64,000 bases of DNA, from positions 9,523,001-9,587,000 of the forward strand of contig NC_092580.1 of the NCBI RefSeq assembly GCF_037975245.1. The letters are read 5' to 3'. Below are positions 13,671 through 29,934 of this stretch, piece after piece (position 1 is the stretch's first letter; the number at the start of each line of letters is the position of its first letter). The DNA comes from Apostichopus japonicus (lineage: Eukaryota; Echinodermata; Holothuroidea; Aspidochirotida; Stichopodidae). Below the pieces are notes generated by a model. It was not told where the DNA came from, ran no database searches, and saw only the letters and a program-made list of their open reading frames with translations. The translations under genes and the position numbers were made by a program.

Positions 13671-16600
13671 GGTAGGCTACCGATAAATCGATTGTTCGGT
13701 TCCGATAATTCGATTCTGCGGTACCGACCAATCGAAAGTGCGATACCGATAAATCGAATGTGCGGTACCGATAAATCGAATGTGCGATACCGATAAATCG
13801 AATATACGATACCGATTAATCGAATGTGCGGTACCGATAAATAGAAAGTGCGGTACCGATAAATCGAATATGCGATATCGATAAATCGAATATACGATAC
13901 CGATTAATCGAATGTGCGGTACCGATAAATCGAAAGTGCGGTACCGATAATTCGAACATGCGATACCGATTAATCGAATGTGCGATACCGATAAATCAAA
14001 TGTGCGGTACCGATAAATCGGATGTGTGGTACCGATAAATCGAATGTGCGGTACAGATAAATCGAATGTGCGATACCGATAAATCGAAAGTGTAATACCG
14101 ATAATTCGAATTTACGATACCCATAATCGAAAGTGCGGTACCGATAAATCGAATGCGCGATACCGATAAATTAAATTTACGATACTGATAAATCGAAAGT
14201 GCGGTACCGATAAATGGAACGTGCGATACCCGATTAATGGAATATGCGGTACCGATAAATCGGATGTGCAGTACTGATAAATCGATTGTGCGGTACCGAT
14301 AAATCGAATGTGCGATACCCATTAATCGAAATTGCGGTACCGATAAATCGAATGTGCGGTACCGATAAATCGATTGTACGGTACCCGATAAATCGAAAGT
14401 GTGGTACCGATAAATCGAACGTGCGATACCGATAAATCGATTGTGCAGGACCGATAAATCGATCCTGCGGTACCGATAAATCGATTGTGCGGTACCGATC
14501 AATCGAATATACGATACCGATTAATCGAATGTGCGGTACTGATAAATCGGATGTGCGGTACCGATAAATTGTTTGTGCGGGACCGATAAATCGATTGTGC
14601 AATACCGATAAATCGAATGTGCGGTACCGATAAATCGAACATGAGATACCGATAAATAGAAAGTGCAATACCGATTAATCGATATTGCGGTACCGATGAA
14701 TCGAATGTGCGGTACTGATCAATCGATATTGCGGTACCCGATAAATCGAATGTGCTGTACCGATAAATTGATATTGCGGTACCGATAAATCGAACGAGCG
14801 ATACCGATTAATCGAATCTGCGGTACCGGTAAATCGAATGTGCGCTACCGATTAATCGAATCTGCGGTACCGATGAATCGATTGTGCGGGACCGATAAAT
14901 CGATTGTGCGGGACCGATAAATCGATTCTGCGGTACCGATAAATCGAACGTGCGAGACCGATTAATCGATATTGCGATACCGATAAATCGAATGTGCGAT
15001 AACGATAAATCGAAAGTGCAATACCGATAAATTGAATATACGATACAGATAAATCATTTGCGGTACCGATAAATCGAATGTGCGGTACCGATAAATCCAT
15101 TGTGCGGTACCGATAAATCGAAAGTGCGGTACCGATAAATCGTATTAACGATACCGATAAATGGAATGTGCGGTACCGATAAATTGAATGTGCGGGACCG
15201 ATAAATCGATTGTGCGGTACCGATAAATGGAACGCGCGATACCGATACATTGAATGTGCGGTACCGATAAATCGATTGTGCGGGACCGATAAATCGAACG
15301 TGCGGTACCGATACATTGAATGTGCGGTACCGATAAATCGAAATTGCAATACCGATAAATCGAACGTGCGGTACCGATAAATCGAACGTGCGATACCGAT
15401 AAATCGAAATTGCAATACCGATAAATCGAATTTACGATACCGATAAATCGAATGTGCGGTACCGATAAATCGAATGCGCGATACCGATAAATTAAATTTA
15501 CGATACTGATAAATCGAATGTGCGGTACCGATAAATCGATTGTGGGGTTCCGATAAATTGAAAGTGCGGTACCGATAAATAGAACGTGCGATACCGATAA
15601 ATCGAATATGCGGTACCGATAAATCAATTATGCGATACCGATAAATCGAATGTGCAAGACCGATTAATCGATTGTGCGGCACCGATAAATCGATTGTGCG
15701 AGATTTATTAATCGAATGTGCGGTAGGCTACCGATAAATCGATTGTGCTGTACGGATATATCGATTGTACGGTACCGATAAATCGAATATGCGGTACCGA
15801 TAAATCAATTATGCGGTACCGATAAATCGAATGTGCAAGACCGATTAATCGATTGTGCGGTACCGAAAAATCAAATGTGCGATACCGATAAATCGAATAT
15901 GCGATATCGATAAATCGAATATACGATACCGATTAATCGAATGTGCGGTACCGATAAATCGAAAGTGCGGTACCGATAAATCGAACATGCGATACCGATT
16001 AATCGAATGTGCGATACCGATAAATCGAATGTGCGGTACCGATAAATCGGATGTGTGGTACCGATAAATCGAATGTGCGGTACAGATAAATCGAATGTGC
16101 GATACCGATAAATCGAAAGTGTAATACCGATAATTCGAATTTACGATACCGATAATCGAAAGTGCGGTACCGATAAATCGAATGCGCGATACCGATAAAT
16201 TAAATTTACGATACTGATAAATCGAAAGTGCGGTACCGATAAATGGAACGTGCGATACCCGATTAATGGAATATGCGGTACCGATAAATCGGATGTGCAG
16301 TACTGATAAATCGATTGTGCGGTACCGATAAATCGAATGTGCGATACCCATTAATCGAAATTGCGGTACCGATAAATCGAATGTGCGGTACCGATAAATC
16401 GATTGTACGGTACCCGATAAATCGAAAGTGTGGTACCGATAAATCGAACGTGCGATACCGATAAATCGATTGTGCAGGACCGATAAATCGATCCTGCGGT
16501 ACCGATAAATCGATTGTGCGGTACCGATCAATCGAATATACGATACCGATTAATCGAATGTGCGGTACTGATAAATCGGATGTGCGGTACCGATAAATTG

Positions 16601-19600
16601 TTTGTGCGGGACCGATAAATCGATTGTGCAATACCGATAAATCGAATGTGCGGTACCGATAAATCGAACATGAGATACCGATAAATCGAAAGTGCAATAC
16701 CGATTAATCGATATTGCGGTACCGATGAATCGAATGTGCGGTACTGATAAATCGATATTGCGGTACCCGATAAATCGAATGTGCTGTACCGATAAATTGA
16801 TATTGCGGTACCGATAAATCGAACGAGCGATACCGATTAATCGAATCTGCGGTACCGGTAAATCGAATGTGCGCTACCGATTAATCGAATGTGCGGTACT
16901 GATAAATCGGATGTGCGGTACCGATAAATTGTTTGTGCGGGACCGATAAATCGATTGTGCAATACCGATAAATCGAATGTGTGGTACCGATTAATCGAAT
17001 GTGCGGTACTGATAAATCGGATGTGCGGTACCGATAAATTGTTTGTGCGGGACCGATAAATCGATTGTGCAATACCGATAAATCGAATGTGCGGTACCGA
17101 TAAATCGAACATGAGATACCGATAAATCGAAAGTGCAATACCGATTAATCGATATTGCGGTACCGATGAATCGAATGTGCGGTACTGATAAATCGATATT
17201 GCGGTACCCGATAAATCGAATGTGCTGTACCGATAAATTGATATTGCGGTACCGATAAATCGAACGAGCGATACCGATTAATCGAATCTGCGGTACCGGT
17301 AAATCGAATGTGCGCTACCGATTAATCGAATCTGCGGTACCGATGAATCGATTGTGCGGGACCGATAAATCGATTGTACGGGACCGATAAATCGATTGTG
17401 CGGGACCGATAAATCGATTGTGCGGGACCGATAAATCGATTGTGCGGGACCGATAAATCGATTGTGCGATGCCGATAAATCGAAAGTGCAATACCGATAA
17501 ATCGAATTAACGATACCGATAAATCGAATGTGCGGTACCGATAAATCGAAAGTGCGATACCGATAAATCGAATATACGATACCGATTAATCGAATGTGCG
17601 GTACCGATAAATAGAAAGTGCGGTACCGATAAATCGAATGTGCGATACCGATAAATCGATTGTGCGGTACCGATAAATCGAATGTGCGGAACCGATAAAT
17701 CGTTTGTGCGGTACCGATAAATCGAATGTGCGAGACCAATTAATCGATATTGCGGTACCGATTAATGGAATGTGCGGTACCGATAAATCGATTGTGCGGG
17801 ACCGATAAATTGAAACCGCGGTACCCATAAATCGAACGTCCGATACCGATAAATCGAATATGCGGAACCGATAAATCGATTGTGCGGTACCGATAAATCG
17901 AATGTGCGAGACCAATTAATCGATATTGCGGTACCGATTAATGAAATGTGCGGTACCGATAAATAGAAGGTGCGGTACCGATAAATCGAATACGCGATAC
18001 CGATAAATTAAATTTACGATTCTGATAAATCGAATGTGCGGTACCGATAAATCGATTGTGCGGACCGATAAATTGAAAGTACGGTACCCATAAATCGAAC
18101 GTGCGATACCGATAAATCAAATATGTGGAACCGATAAATCGATTGAGCGGTACCGATAAATTGAATGTGCGAGACCGATTAATCGATATTGTGGTACCGA
18201 TAAATCGAATGTGCGGTACCGATAAATCGATTGTGCGGTACCGATAAACCGAAAGTGCGGTACCGATAAATCGAACGTGCGATACCGATAAATTGAATGT
18301 GCGGTACCGATAAATCGATTGTGCGGTACCGATCAATCGAAAGTGCGGTACCGATACATGGAACGTGCGATACCCGATTAATGGAATATGCGGTACCGAT
18401 AAATCGGATGTGCAGTACTGATAAATCGAATGTACGGTACCGATAAATCGATTGTGCGGGACCGATAAATTGAAACCGCGGTACCCATAAATCGAACGTC
18501 CGATACCGATAAATCGAATATGCGGAACCGATAAATCGATTGTGCGGTACCGATAAATCGAATGTGCGAGACCAATTAATCGATATTGCGGTACCGATTA
18601 ATGGATTGTGCGGTACCGATAAATAGAAGGTGCGGTACCGATAAATCGAATACGCGATACCGATAAATTAAATTTACGATTCTGATAAATCGAATGTGCG
18701 GTACCGATAAATCGATTGTGCGGACCGATAAATTGAAAGTACGGTACCCATAAATCGAACGTGCGATACCGATAAATCGAATATGTGGAACCGATAAATC
18801 GATTGTGCGGTACCGATAAATTGAATGTGCGGTACCGATTAATCGATATTGCGGTACCGATAAATCGAATGTGCGGTACCGATAAATCGATTGTGCGAGA
18901 CCGATAAATTGAAACCGCGGTACCCATAAATCGAACCTCCGATACCGATAAATCGAATATGCGGAACCGATAAATCGTTTGTGCGGTACCGATAAATCGA
19001 ATGTGCGAGACCAATTAATCGATATTGCGGTACCGATTAATGAAATGTGCGGTACCGATAAATAGAAGGTGCGGTACCGATAAATCGAATACGCGATACC
19101 GATAAATTAAATTTACGATTCTGATAAATCGAATGTGCGGTACCGATAAATCGATTGTGCGGACCGATAAATTGAAAGTACGGTACCCATAAATCGAACG
19201 TGCGATACCGATAAATCGAATATGTGGAACCGATAAATCGATTGTGCGGTACCGATAAATTGAATGTGCGAGACCGATTAATCGATATTGTGGTACCGAT
19301 AAATCGAATGTGCGGTACCGATAAATCGATTGTGCGGTACCGATAAACCGAAAGTGCGGTACCGATAAATCGAACGTGCGATACCGGTTTATCGAATATG
19401 CGGTACCGCACAATCGATTGTTGTACCGATAAATCGAATGTGTGAGACCGATTAATCGATTGTGTTGGACCGATATTTCGAATGTACGTTACCGATAAAT
19501 CGAAAGTGCGGTATCGATAAATCGAACATGAGATACCGATAAATCGAATGTGCGATACCGATAAATCGAATGTGCGATACCGATGAATGGAATGTGCGGT

Positions 19601-19751
19601 ACCGATAAATCGGATGTGCGATACCGATAAATCGAATATGCGGGACCGATAAATCAAATGTGCGATACCGATAAATCGAATATAGGGTACCGATAAATCG
19701 AATGGGCGGTACCGATGAATCGAAAGTGCGAGACCTATTAATCAAATGTGC
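13671..19751 (+). repeat. Higher-order unit beta-1 (6081 bp)
   Basis: Interval between two occurrences of the GGTAGGCTACC marker monomer followed by the same rare variants (AAATCGATTGTTCGG, then GGTTCCGATAATTCG). The marker at 13671 recurs at 19752, an offset of 6081 bp. Sequence immediately right of both markers agrees for several kilobases, with an extra 44 bp (two monomers) in the right copy raising the offset to 6125. The distal part of this unit, from about 17.6 kb, instead resembles the 9-11 kb and 12.9-13.7 kb series, so units differ in composition. Confidence 0.8.
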
Positions 19752-22700
19752 GGTAGGCTACCGATAAATCGATTGTTCGGTTCCGATAATTCGATTCTGC
19801 GGTACCGACCAATCGAAAGTGCGATACCGATAAATCGAATGTGCGGTACCGATAAATCGAATGTGCGATACCGATAAATCGAATATACGATACCGATTAA
19901 TCGAATGTGCGGTACCGATAAATAGAAAGTGCGGTACCGATAAATCGAATATGCGATATCGATAAATCGAATATACGATACCGATTAATCGAATGTGCGG
20001 TACCGATAAATCGAAAGTGCGGTACCGATAATTCGAACATGCGATACCGATTAATCGAATGTGCGATACCGATAAATCAAATGTGCGGTACCGATAAATC
20101 GGATGTGTGGTACCGATAAATCGAATGTGCGGTACAGATAAATCGAATGTGCGATACCGATAAATCGAAAGTGTAATACCGATAATTCGAATTTACGATA
20201 CCCATAATCGAAAGTGCGGTACCGATAAATCGAATGCGCGATACCGATAAATTAAATTTACGATACTGATAAATCGAAAGTGCGGTACCGATAAATGGAA
20301 CGTGCGATACCCGATTAATGGAATATGCGGTACCGATAAATCGGATGTGCAGTACTGATAAATCGATTGTGCGGTACCGATAAATCGAATGTGCGATACC
20401 CATTAATCGAAATTGCGGTACCGATAAATCGAATGTGCGGTACCGATAAATCGATTGTACGGTACCCGATAAATCGAAAGTGTGGTACCGATAAATCGAA
20501 CGTGCGATACCGATAAATCGATTGTGCAGGACCGATAAATCGATCCTGCGGTACCGATAAATCGATTGTGCGGTACCGATCAATCGAATATACGATACCG
20601 ATTAATCGAATGTGCGGTACTGATAAATCGGATGTGCGGTACCGATAAATTGTTTGTGCGGGACCGATAAATCGATTGTGCAATACCGATAAATCGAATG
20701 TGCGGTACCGATAAATCGAACATGAGATACCGATAAATAGAAAGTGCAATACCGATTAATCGATATTGCGGTACCGATGAATCGAATGTGCGGTACTGAT
20801 CAATCGATATTGCGGTACCCGATAAATCGAATGTGCTGTACCGATAAATTGATATTGCGGTACCGATAAATCGAACGAGCGATACCGATTAATCGAATCT
20901 GCGGTACCGGTAAATCGAATGTGCGCTACCGATTAATCGAATCTGCGGTACCGATGAATCGATTGTGCGGGACCGATAAATCGATTGTGCGGGACCGATA
21001 AATCGATTGTGCGGGACCGATAAATCGATTCTGCGGTACCGATAAATCGAACGTGCGAGACCGATTAATCGATATTGCGATACCGATAAATCGAATGTGC
21101 GATAACGATAAATCGAAAGTGCAATACCGATAAATTGAATATACGATACAGATAAATCATTTGCGGTACCGATAAATCGAATGTGCGGTACCGATAAATC
21201 CATTGTGCGGTACCGATAAATCGAAAGTGCGGTACCGATAAATCGAACGTGCGATACCGATAAATCGTATTAACGATACCGATAAATGGAATGTGCGGTA
21301 CCGATAAATTGAATGTGCGGGACCGATAAATCGATTGTGCGGTACCGATAAATGGAACGCGCGATACCGATACATTGAATGTGCGGTACCGATAAATCGA
21401 TTGTGCGGGACCGATAAATCGAACGTGCGGTACCGATACATTGAATGTGCGGTACCGATAAATCGAAATTGCAATACCGATAAATCGAACGTGCGGTACC
21501 GATAAATCGAACGTGCGATACCGATAAATCGAAATTGCAATACCGATAAATCGAATTTACGATACCGATAAATCGAATGTGCGGTACCGATAAATCGAAT
21601 GCGCGATACCGATAAATTAAATTTACGATACTGATAAATCGAATGTGCGGTACCGATAAATCGATTGTGGGGTTCCGATAAATTGAAAGTGCGGTACCGA
21701 TAAATAGAACGTGCGATACCGATAAATCGAATATGCGGTACCGATAAATCAATTATGCGATACCGATAAATCGAATGTGCAAGACCGATTAATCGATTGT
21801 GCGGCACCGATAAATCGATTGTGCGAGATTTATTAATCGAATGTGCGGTAGGCTACCGATAAATCGATTGTGCTGTACGGATATATCGATTGTACGGTAC
21901 CGATAAATCGAATATGCGGTACCGATAAATCAATTATGCGGTACCGATAAATCGAATGTGCAAGACCGATTAATCGATTGTGCGGTACCGAAAAATCAAA
22001 TGTGCGATACCGATAAATCGAATATGCGATATCGAATAAATCGAATATACGATACCGATTAATCGAATGTGCGGTACCGATAAATCGAAAGTGCGGTACC
22101 GATAAATCGAACATGCGATACCGATTAATCGAATGTGCGATACCGATAAATCGAATGTGCGGTACCGATAAATCGGATGTGTGGTACCGATAAATCGAAT
22201 GTGCGGTACAGATAAATCGAATGTGCGATACCGATAAATCGAAAGTGTAATACCGATAATTCGAATTTACGATACCGATAATCGAAAGTGCGGTACCGAT
22301 AAATCGAATGCGCGATACCGATAAATTAAATTTACGATACTGATAAATCGAAAGTGCGGTACCGATAAATGGAACGTGCGATACCCGATTAATGGAATAT
22401 GCGGTACCGATAAATCGGATGTGCAGTACTGATAAATCGATTGTGCGGTACCGATAAATCGAATGTGCGATACCCATTAATCGAAATTGCGGTACCGATA
22501 AATCGAATGTGCGGTACCGATAAATCGATTGTACGGTACCCGATAAATCGAAAGTGTGGTACCGATAAATCGAACGTGCGATACCGATAAATCGATTGTG
22601 CAGGACCGATAAATCGATCCTGCGGTACCGATAAATCGATTGTGCGGTACCGATCAATCGAATATACGATACCGATTAATCGAATGTGCGGTACTGATAA

Positions 22701-24054
22701 ATCGGATGTGCGGTACCGATAAATTGTTTGTGCGGGACCGATAAATCGATTGTGCAATACCGATAAATCGAATGTGCGGTACCGATAAATCGAACATGAG
22801 ATACCGATAAATCGAAAGTGCAATACCGATTAATCGATATTGCGGTACCGATGAATCGAATGTGCGGTACTGATAAATCGATATTGCGGTACCCGATAAA
22901 TCGAATGTGCTGTACCGATAAATTGATATTGCGGTACCGATAAATCGAACGAGCGATACCGATTAATCGAATCTGCGGTACCGGTAAATCGAATGTGCGC
23001 TACCGATTAATCGAATCTGCGGTACCGATGAATCGATTGTGCGGGACCGATAAATCAATTGTGCGGGACCGATAAATCGATTGTGCGGGACCGATAAATC
23101 GATTCTGCGATGCCGATAAATCGAAAGTGCAATACCGATAAATCGAATTAACGATACCGATAAATCGAATGTGCGGTACCGATAAATCGAATGTGCGATA
23201 CCGATAAATCGAATATACGATACCGATTAATCGAATGTGCGGTACCGATAAATAGAAAGTGCGGTACCGATAAATCGGATGTGCGATACCGATAAATCGA
23301 ATGTGCGATACCGATTAATCGAATCTGCGGTACCGGTAAATCGAATGTGCGCTACCGATTAATCGAATCTACGGTACCGATGAATCGATTGTGCGGGACC
23401 GATAAATCGATTGTACGGGACCGATAAATCGATTGTGCGGGACCGATAAATCGATTGTGCGGGACCGATAAATCGATTGTGCGGGACCGATAAATCGATT
23501 GTGCGATGCCAAACAATCGAAAGTGCAATACCGATAAATCGAATTAACGATACCGATAAATCGAATGTGCGGTACCGATAAATCGAAAGTGCGATACCGA
23601 TAAATCGAATATACGATACCGATAAATCGATTGTGCGGGACCGATAAATCGATTGTGCGGGACCGATAAATCGATTGTGCGATGCCGATAAATCGAAAGT
23701 GCAATACCGATAAATCGAATTAACGATACCGATAAATCGAATGTGCGGTACCGATAAATCGAAAGTGCGATACCGATAAATCGAATATACGATACCGATT
23801 AATCGAATGTGCGGTACCGATAAATAGAAAGTGCGGTACCGATAAATCGAATGTGCGATACCGATAAATCGAATGTGCGATACCGATGAATGGAATGTGC
23901 GGTACCGATAAATCGGATGTGCGATACCGATAAATCGAATATGCGGGACCGATAAATCAAATGTGCGATACCGATAAATCGAATATAGGGTACCGATAAA
24001 TCGAATGGGCGGTACCGATGAATCGAAAGTGCGAGACCTATTAATCAAATGTGC
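19752..24054 (+). repeat. Higher-order unit beta-2 (4303 bp)
   Basis: Bounded by the GGTAGGCTACC marker at 19752 and 24055. Positions 20077, 20315, 21157, 21833 and 22389 all reappear exactly 4303 bp to the right with almost no differences. This is the clearest long tandem repeat of the left arm. Confidence 0.9.
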
Positions 24055-27000
24055 GGTAGGCTACCGATAAATCGATTGTTCGGTTCCGATAATTCGATTC
24101 TGCGGTACCGACCAATCGAAAGTGCGATACCGATAAATCGAATGTGCGGTACCGATAAATCGAATGTGCGATACCGATAAATCGAATATACGATACCGAT
24201 TAATCGAATGTGCGGTACCGATAAATAGAAAGTGCGGTACCGATAAATCGAATATGCGATATCGATAAATCGAATATACGATACCGATTAATCGAATGTG
24301 CGGTACCGATAAATCGAAAGTGCGGTACCGATAAATCGAACATGCGATACCGATTAATCGAATGTGCGATACCGATAAATCAAATGTGCGGTACCGATAA
24401 ATCGGATGTGTGGTACCGATAAATCGAATGTGCGGTACAGATAAATCGAATGTGCGATACCGATAAATCGAAAGTGTAATACCGATAATTCGAATTTACG
24501 ATACCCATAATCGAAAGTGCGGTACCGATAAATCGAATGCGCGATACCGATAAATTAAATTTACGATACTGATAAATCGAAAGTGCGGTACCGATAAATG
24601 GAACGTGCGATACCCGATTAATGGAATATGCGGTACCGATAAATCGGATGTGCAGTACTGATAAATCGATTGTGCGGTACCGATAAATCGAATGTGCGAT
24701 ACCCATTAATCGAAATTGCGGTACCGATAAATCGAATGTGCGGTACCGATAAATCGATTGTACGGTACCCGATAAATCGAAAGTGTGGTACCGATAAATC
24801 GAACGTGCGATACCGATAAATCGATTGTGCAGGACCGATAAATCGATCCTGCGGTACCGATAAATCGATTGTGCGGTACCGATCAATCGAATATACGATA
24901 CCGATTAATCGAATGTGCGGTACTGATAAATCGGATGTGCGGTACCGATAAATTGTTTGTGCGGGACCGATAAATCGATTGTGCAATACCGATAAATCGA
25001 ATGTGCGGTACCGATAAATCGAACATGAGATACCGATAAATAGAAAGTGCAATACCGATTAATCGATATTGCGGTACCGATGAATCGAATGTGCGGTACT
25101 GATCAATCGATATTGCGGTACCCGATAAATCGAATGTGCTGTACCGATAAATTGATATTGCGGTACCGATAAATCGAACGAGCGATACCGATTAATCGAA
25201 TCTGCGGTACCGGTAAATCGAATGTGCGCTACCGATTAATCGAATCTGCGGTACCGATGAATCGATTGTGCGGGACCGATAAATCGATTGTGCGGGACCG
25301 ATAAATCGATTGTGCGGGACCGATAAATCGATTCTGCGGTACCGATAAATCGAACGTGCGAGACCGATTAATCGATATTGCGATACCGATAAATCGAATG
25401 TGCGATAACGATAAATCGAAAGTGCAATACCGATAAATTGAATATACGATACAGATAAATCATTTGCGGTACCGATAAATCGAATGTGCGGTACCGATAA
25501 ATCCATTGTGCGGTACCGATAAATCGAAAGTGCGGTACCGATAAATCGAACGTGCGATACCGATAAATCGTATTAACGATACCGATAAATGGAATGTGCG
25601 GTACCGATAAATTGAATGTGCGGGACCGATAAATCGATTGTGCGGTACCGATAAATGGAACGCGCGATACCGATACATTGAATGTGCGGTACCGATAAAT
25701 CGATTGTGCGGGACCGATAAATCGAACGTGCGGTACCGATACATTGAATGTGCGGTACCGATAAATCGAAATTGCAATACCGATAAATCGAACGTGCGGT
25801 ACCGATAAATCGAACGTGCGATACCGATAAATCGAAATTGCAATACCGATAAATCGAATTTACGATACCGATAAATCGAATGTGCGGTACCGATAAATCG
25901 AATGCGCGATACCGATAAATTAAATTTACGATACTGATAAATCGAATGTGCGGTACCGATAAATCGATTGTGGGGTTCCGATAAATTGAAAGTGCGGTAC
26001 CGATAAATAGAACGTGCGATACCGATAAATCGAATATGCGGTACCGATAAATCAATTATGCGATACCGATAAATCGAATGTGCAAGACCGATTAATCGAT
26101 TGTGCGGCACCGATAAATCGATTGTGCGAGATTTATTAATCGAATGTGCGGTAGGCTACCGATAAATCGATTGTGCTGTACGGATATATCGATTGTACGG
26201 TACCGATAAATCGAATATGCGGTACCGATAAATCAATTATGCGGTACCGATAAATCGAATGTGCAAGACCGATTAATCGATTGTGCGGTACCGAAAAATC
26301 AAATGTGCGATACCGATAAATCGAATATGCGATATCGAATAAATCGAATATACGATACCGATTAATCGAATGTGCGGTACCGATAAATCGAAAGTGCGGT
26401 ACCGATAAATCGAACATGCGATACCGATTAATCGAATGTGCGATACCGATAAATCGAATGTGCGGTACCGATAAATCGGATGTGTGGTACCGATAAATCG
26501 AATGTGCGGTACAGATAAATCGAATGTGCGATACCGATAAATCGAAAGTGTAATACCGATAATTCGAATTTACGATACCGATAATCGAAAGTGCGGTACC
26601 GATAAATCGAATGCGCGATACCGATAAATTAAATTTACGATACTGATAAATCGAAAGTGCGGTACCGATAAATGGAACGTGCGATACCCGATTAATGGAA
26701 TATGCGGTACCGATAAATCGGATGTGCAGTACTGATAAATCGATTGTGCGGTACCGATAAATCGAATGTGCGATACCCATTAATCGAAATTGCGGTACCG
26801 ATAAATCGAATGTGCGGTACCGATAAATCGATTGTACGGTACCCGATAAATCGAAAGTGTGGTACCGATAAATCGAACGTGCGATACCGATAAATCGATT
26901 GTGCAGGACCGATAAATCGATCCTGCGGTACCGATAAATCGATTGTGCGGTACCGATCAATCGAATATACGATACCGATTAATCGAATGTGCGGTACTGA

Positions 27001-28181
27001 TAAATCGGATGTGCGGTACCGATAAATTGTTTGTGCGGGACCGATAAATCGATTGTGCAATACCGATAAATCGAATGTGCGGTACCGATAAATCGAACAT
27101 GAGATACCGATAAATCGAAAGTGCAATACCGATTAATCGATATTGCGGTACCGATGAATCGAATGTGCGGTACTGATAAATCGATATTGCGGTACCCGAT
27201 AAATCGAATGTGCTGTACCGATAAATTGATATTGCGGTACCGATAAATCGAACGAGCGATACCGATTAATCGAATCTGCGGTACCGGTAAATCGAATGTG
27301 CGCTACCGATTAATCGAATCTGCGGTACCGATGAATCGATTGTGCGGGACCGATAAATCAATTGTGCGGGACCGATAAATCGATTGTGCGGGACCGATAA
27401 ATCGATTGTGCGATGCCGATAAATCGAAAGTGCAATACCGATAAATCGAATTAACGATACCGATAAATCGAATGTGCGGTACCGATAAATCGAATGTGCG
27501 ATACCGATAAATCGAATATACGATACCGATTAATCGAATGTGCGGTACCGATAAATAGAAAGTGCGGTACCGATAAATCGGATGTGCGATACCGATAAAT
27601 CGAATGTGCGATACCGATTAATCGAATCTGCGGTACCGGTAAATCGAATGTGCGCTACCGATTAATCGAATCTACGGTACCGATGAATCGATTGTGCGGG
27701 ACCGATAAATCGATTGTACGGGACCGATAAATCGATTGTGCGGGACCGATAAATCGATTGTGCGGGACCGATAAATCGATTGTGCGGGACCGATAAATCG
27801 ATTGTGCGATGCCAAACAATCGAAAGTGCAATACCGATAAATCGAATTAACGATACCGATAAATCGAATGTGCGGTACCGATAAATCGAAAGTGCGATAC
27901 CGATAAATCGAATATACGATACCGATTAATCGAATGTGCGGTACCGATAAATAGAAAGTGCGGTACCGATAAATCGAATGTGCGATACCGATAAATCGAA
28001 TGTGCGATACCGATGAATGGAATGTGCGGTACCGATAAATCGGATGTGCGATACCGATAAATCGAATATGCGGGACCGATAAATCAAATGTGCGATACCG
28101 ATAAATCGAATATAGGGTACCGATAAATCGAATGGGCGGTACCGATGAATCGAAAGTGCGAGACCTATTAATCAAATGTGC
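24055..28181 (+). repeat. Higher-order unit beta-3 (4127 bp)
   Basis: Near-identical successor of the 19752-24054 unit. It ends at the next marker monomer at 28182. It lacks a block of monomers present near 23620-23700 in the preceding unit, which accounts for its shorter length. Confidence 0.85.
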
Positions 28182-28846
28182 GGTAGGCTACCGATAAATC
28201 GATTGTTCGGTTCCGATAATTCGATTCTGCGGTACCGACCAATCGAAAGTGCGATACCGATAAATCGAATGTGCGGTACCGATAAATCGAATGTGCGATA
28301 CCGATAAATCGAATATACGATACCGATTAATCGAATGTGCGGTACCGATAAATAGAAAGTGCGGTACCGATAAATCGGATGTGCGATACCGATAAATCGA
28401 ATGTGCGATACCGATTAATCGAATCTGCGGTACCGGTAAATCGAATGTGCACTACCGATTAATCGAATCTACGGTACCGATGAATCGATTGTGCGGGACC
28501 GATAAATCGATTGTGCGGGACCGATAAATCGATTGTGCGGGACCGATAAATCGATTATGCGATGCCGATAAATCGAAAGTGCAATACCGATAAATCGAAT
28601 TAACGATACCGATAAATCGAATGTGCGGTACCGATAAATCGAAAGTGCGATACCGATAAATCGAATATACGATACCGATAAATCGAATGTGCGATACCGA
28701 TGAATGGAATGTGCGGTACCGATAAATCGGATGTGCGATACCGATAAATCAAATGTGCGATACCGATAAATCGAATATAGGGTACCGATAAATCGAATGG
28801 GCGGTACCGATGAATCGAAAGTGCGAGACCTATTAATCAAATGTGC
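28182..28846 (+). repeat. Truncated unit beta-4 (665 bp)
   Basis: A short derivative of the beta units between markers at 28182 and 28847. It retains the start and end of the longer unit with most of the middle missing, as expected from unequal crossing-over or replication slippage between monomers. Confidence 0.75.
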
Positions 28847-29934
28847 GGTAGGCTACCGATAAATCGATTGTTCGGTTCCGATAATTCGATTCTGCGGTAC
28901 CGACCAATCGAAAGTGCGGCACAGATAAATCAAATGTGCGAGACCGATTAATCGAATGTGCGGTAGGCTGCCGATAAATCGATTGTGCTGTACGGATATA
29001 TCGATTGTACGGTACCGATAAATCGAAAGTGCGGTACCGAAAAATCGAACGTGCGATACCGATTAATCAAATCTGCGGTACTGATAAATCGAATGTGCGA
29101 TACCGATGAATCGAATGTGCGATACCGAAAAATCGAACTTACGATACCGATTAATCGAATGTGTGGTACCGATAAGTCGAATGTGCGATACCGATAAATC
29201 GAATTTACAATACCGATAAATCGAATGTGCGGTACCGATAAATCGATTGTGCGGGACCGATAAATCGAAAGTGCGGTATCGATAAATCGAACGTGCGATA
29301 CCGATAAGTCGAATGTGCGATACCGATAAATCGAATGTGCGATACAGATAAATCGAATTTACGATACCGATTTATCGAATGTGCGGTAACGATAAATCGG
29401 ATGTGCGGTACCGATAAACCAAACGTGCGATAATGATAAATCGAATGTGCAATAACGATAAGTCGAATTTACGATACCGATAAATCGAATGTGCGGTACC
29501 GATAAATCGATTGTGCGGGACCGATAAATCGAAGGTGCGATACCGATAAATCGAATGCGCGATACCGATCAATTAAATTAACGATACCGATAAATCGAAT
29601 TTACGATACCGATAAATCGAATGTGCGGTACCGATAAATCGAATTTGCGATACCGATAAATCGAATGTGCGGTACCGATGAATCGATTGTGTTGGACCGA
29701 TATTTCGAATTTGCGATACCGATAAATCGAATGTGCGGTACCGATGAATCGATTGTGTTGGACCGATATTTCGAATGTGCGTTACCGATATATCGAATGT
29801 GCGATACCGATAAATCGAATGTGCGGTACCGATAAATCAAATGTGCGATACCGATATATCGAATATTGGGTACCGATAAATCGAATGGGCGGTACCGATA
29901 AATCGAAAGTGCGAGACCTATTAATCAAATGTGC

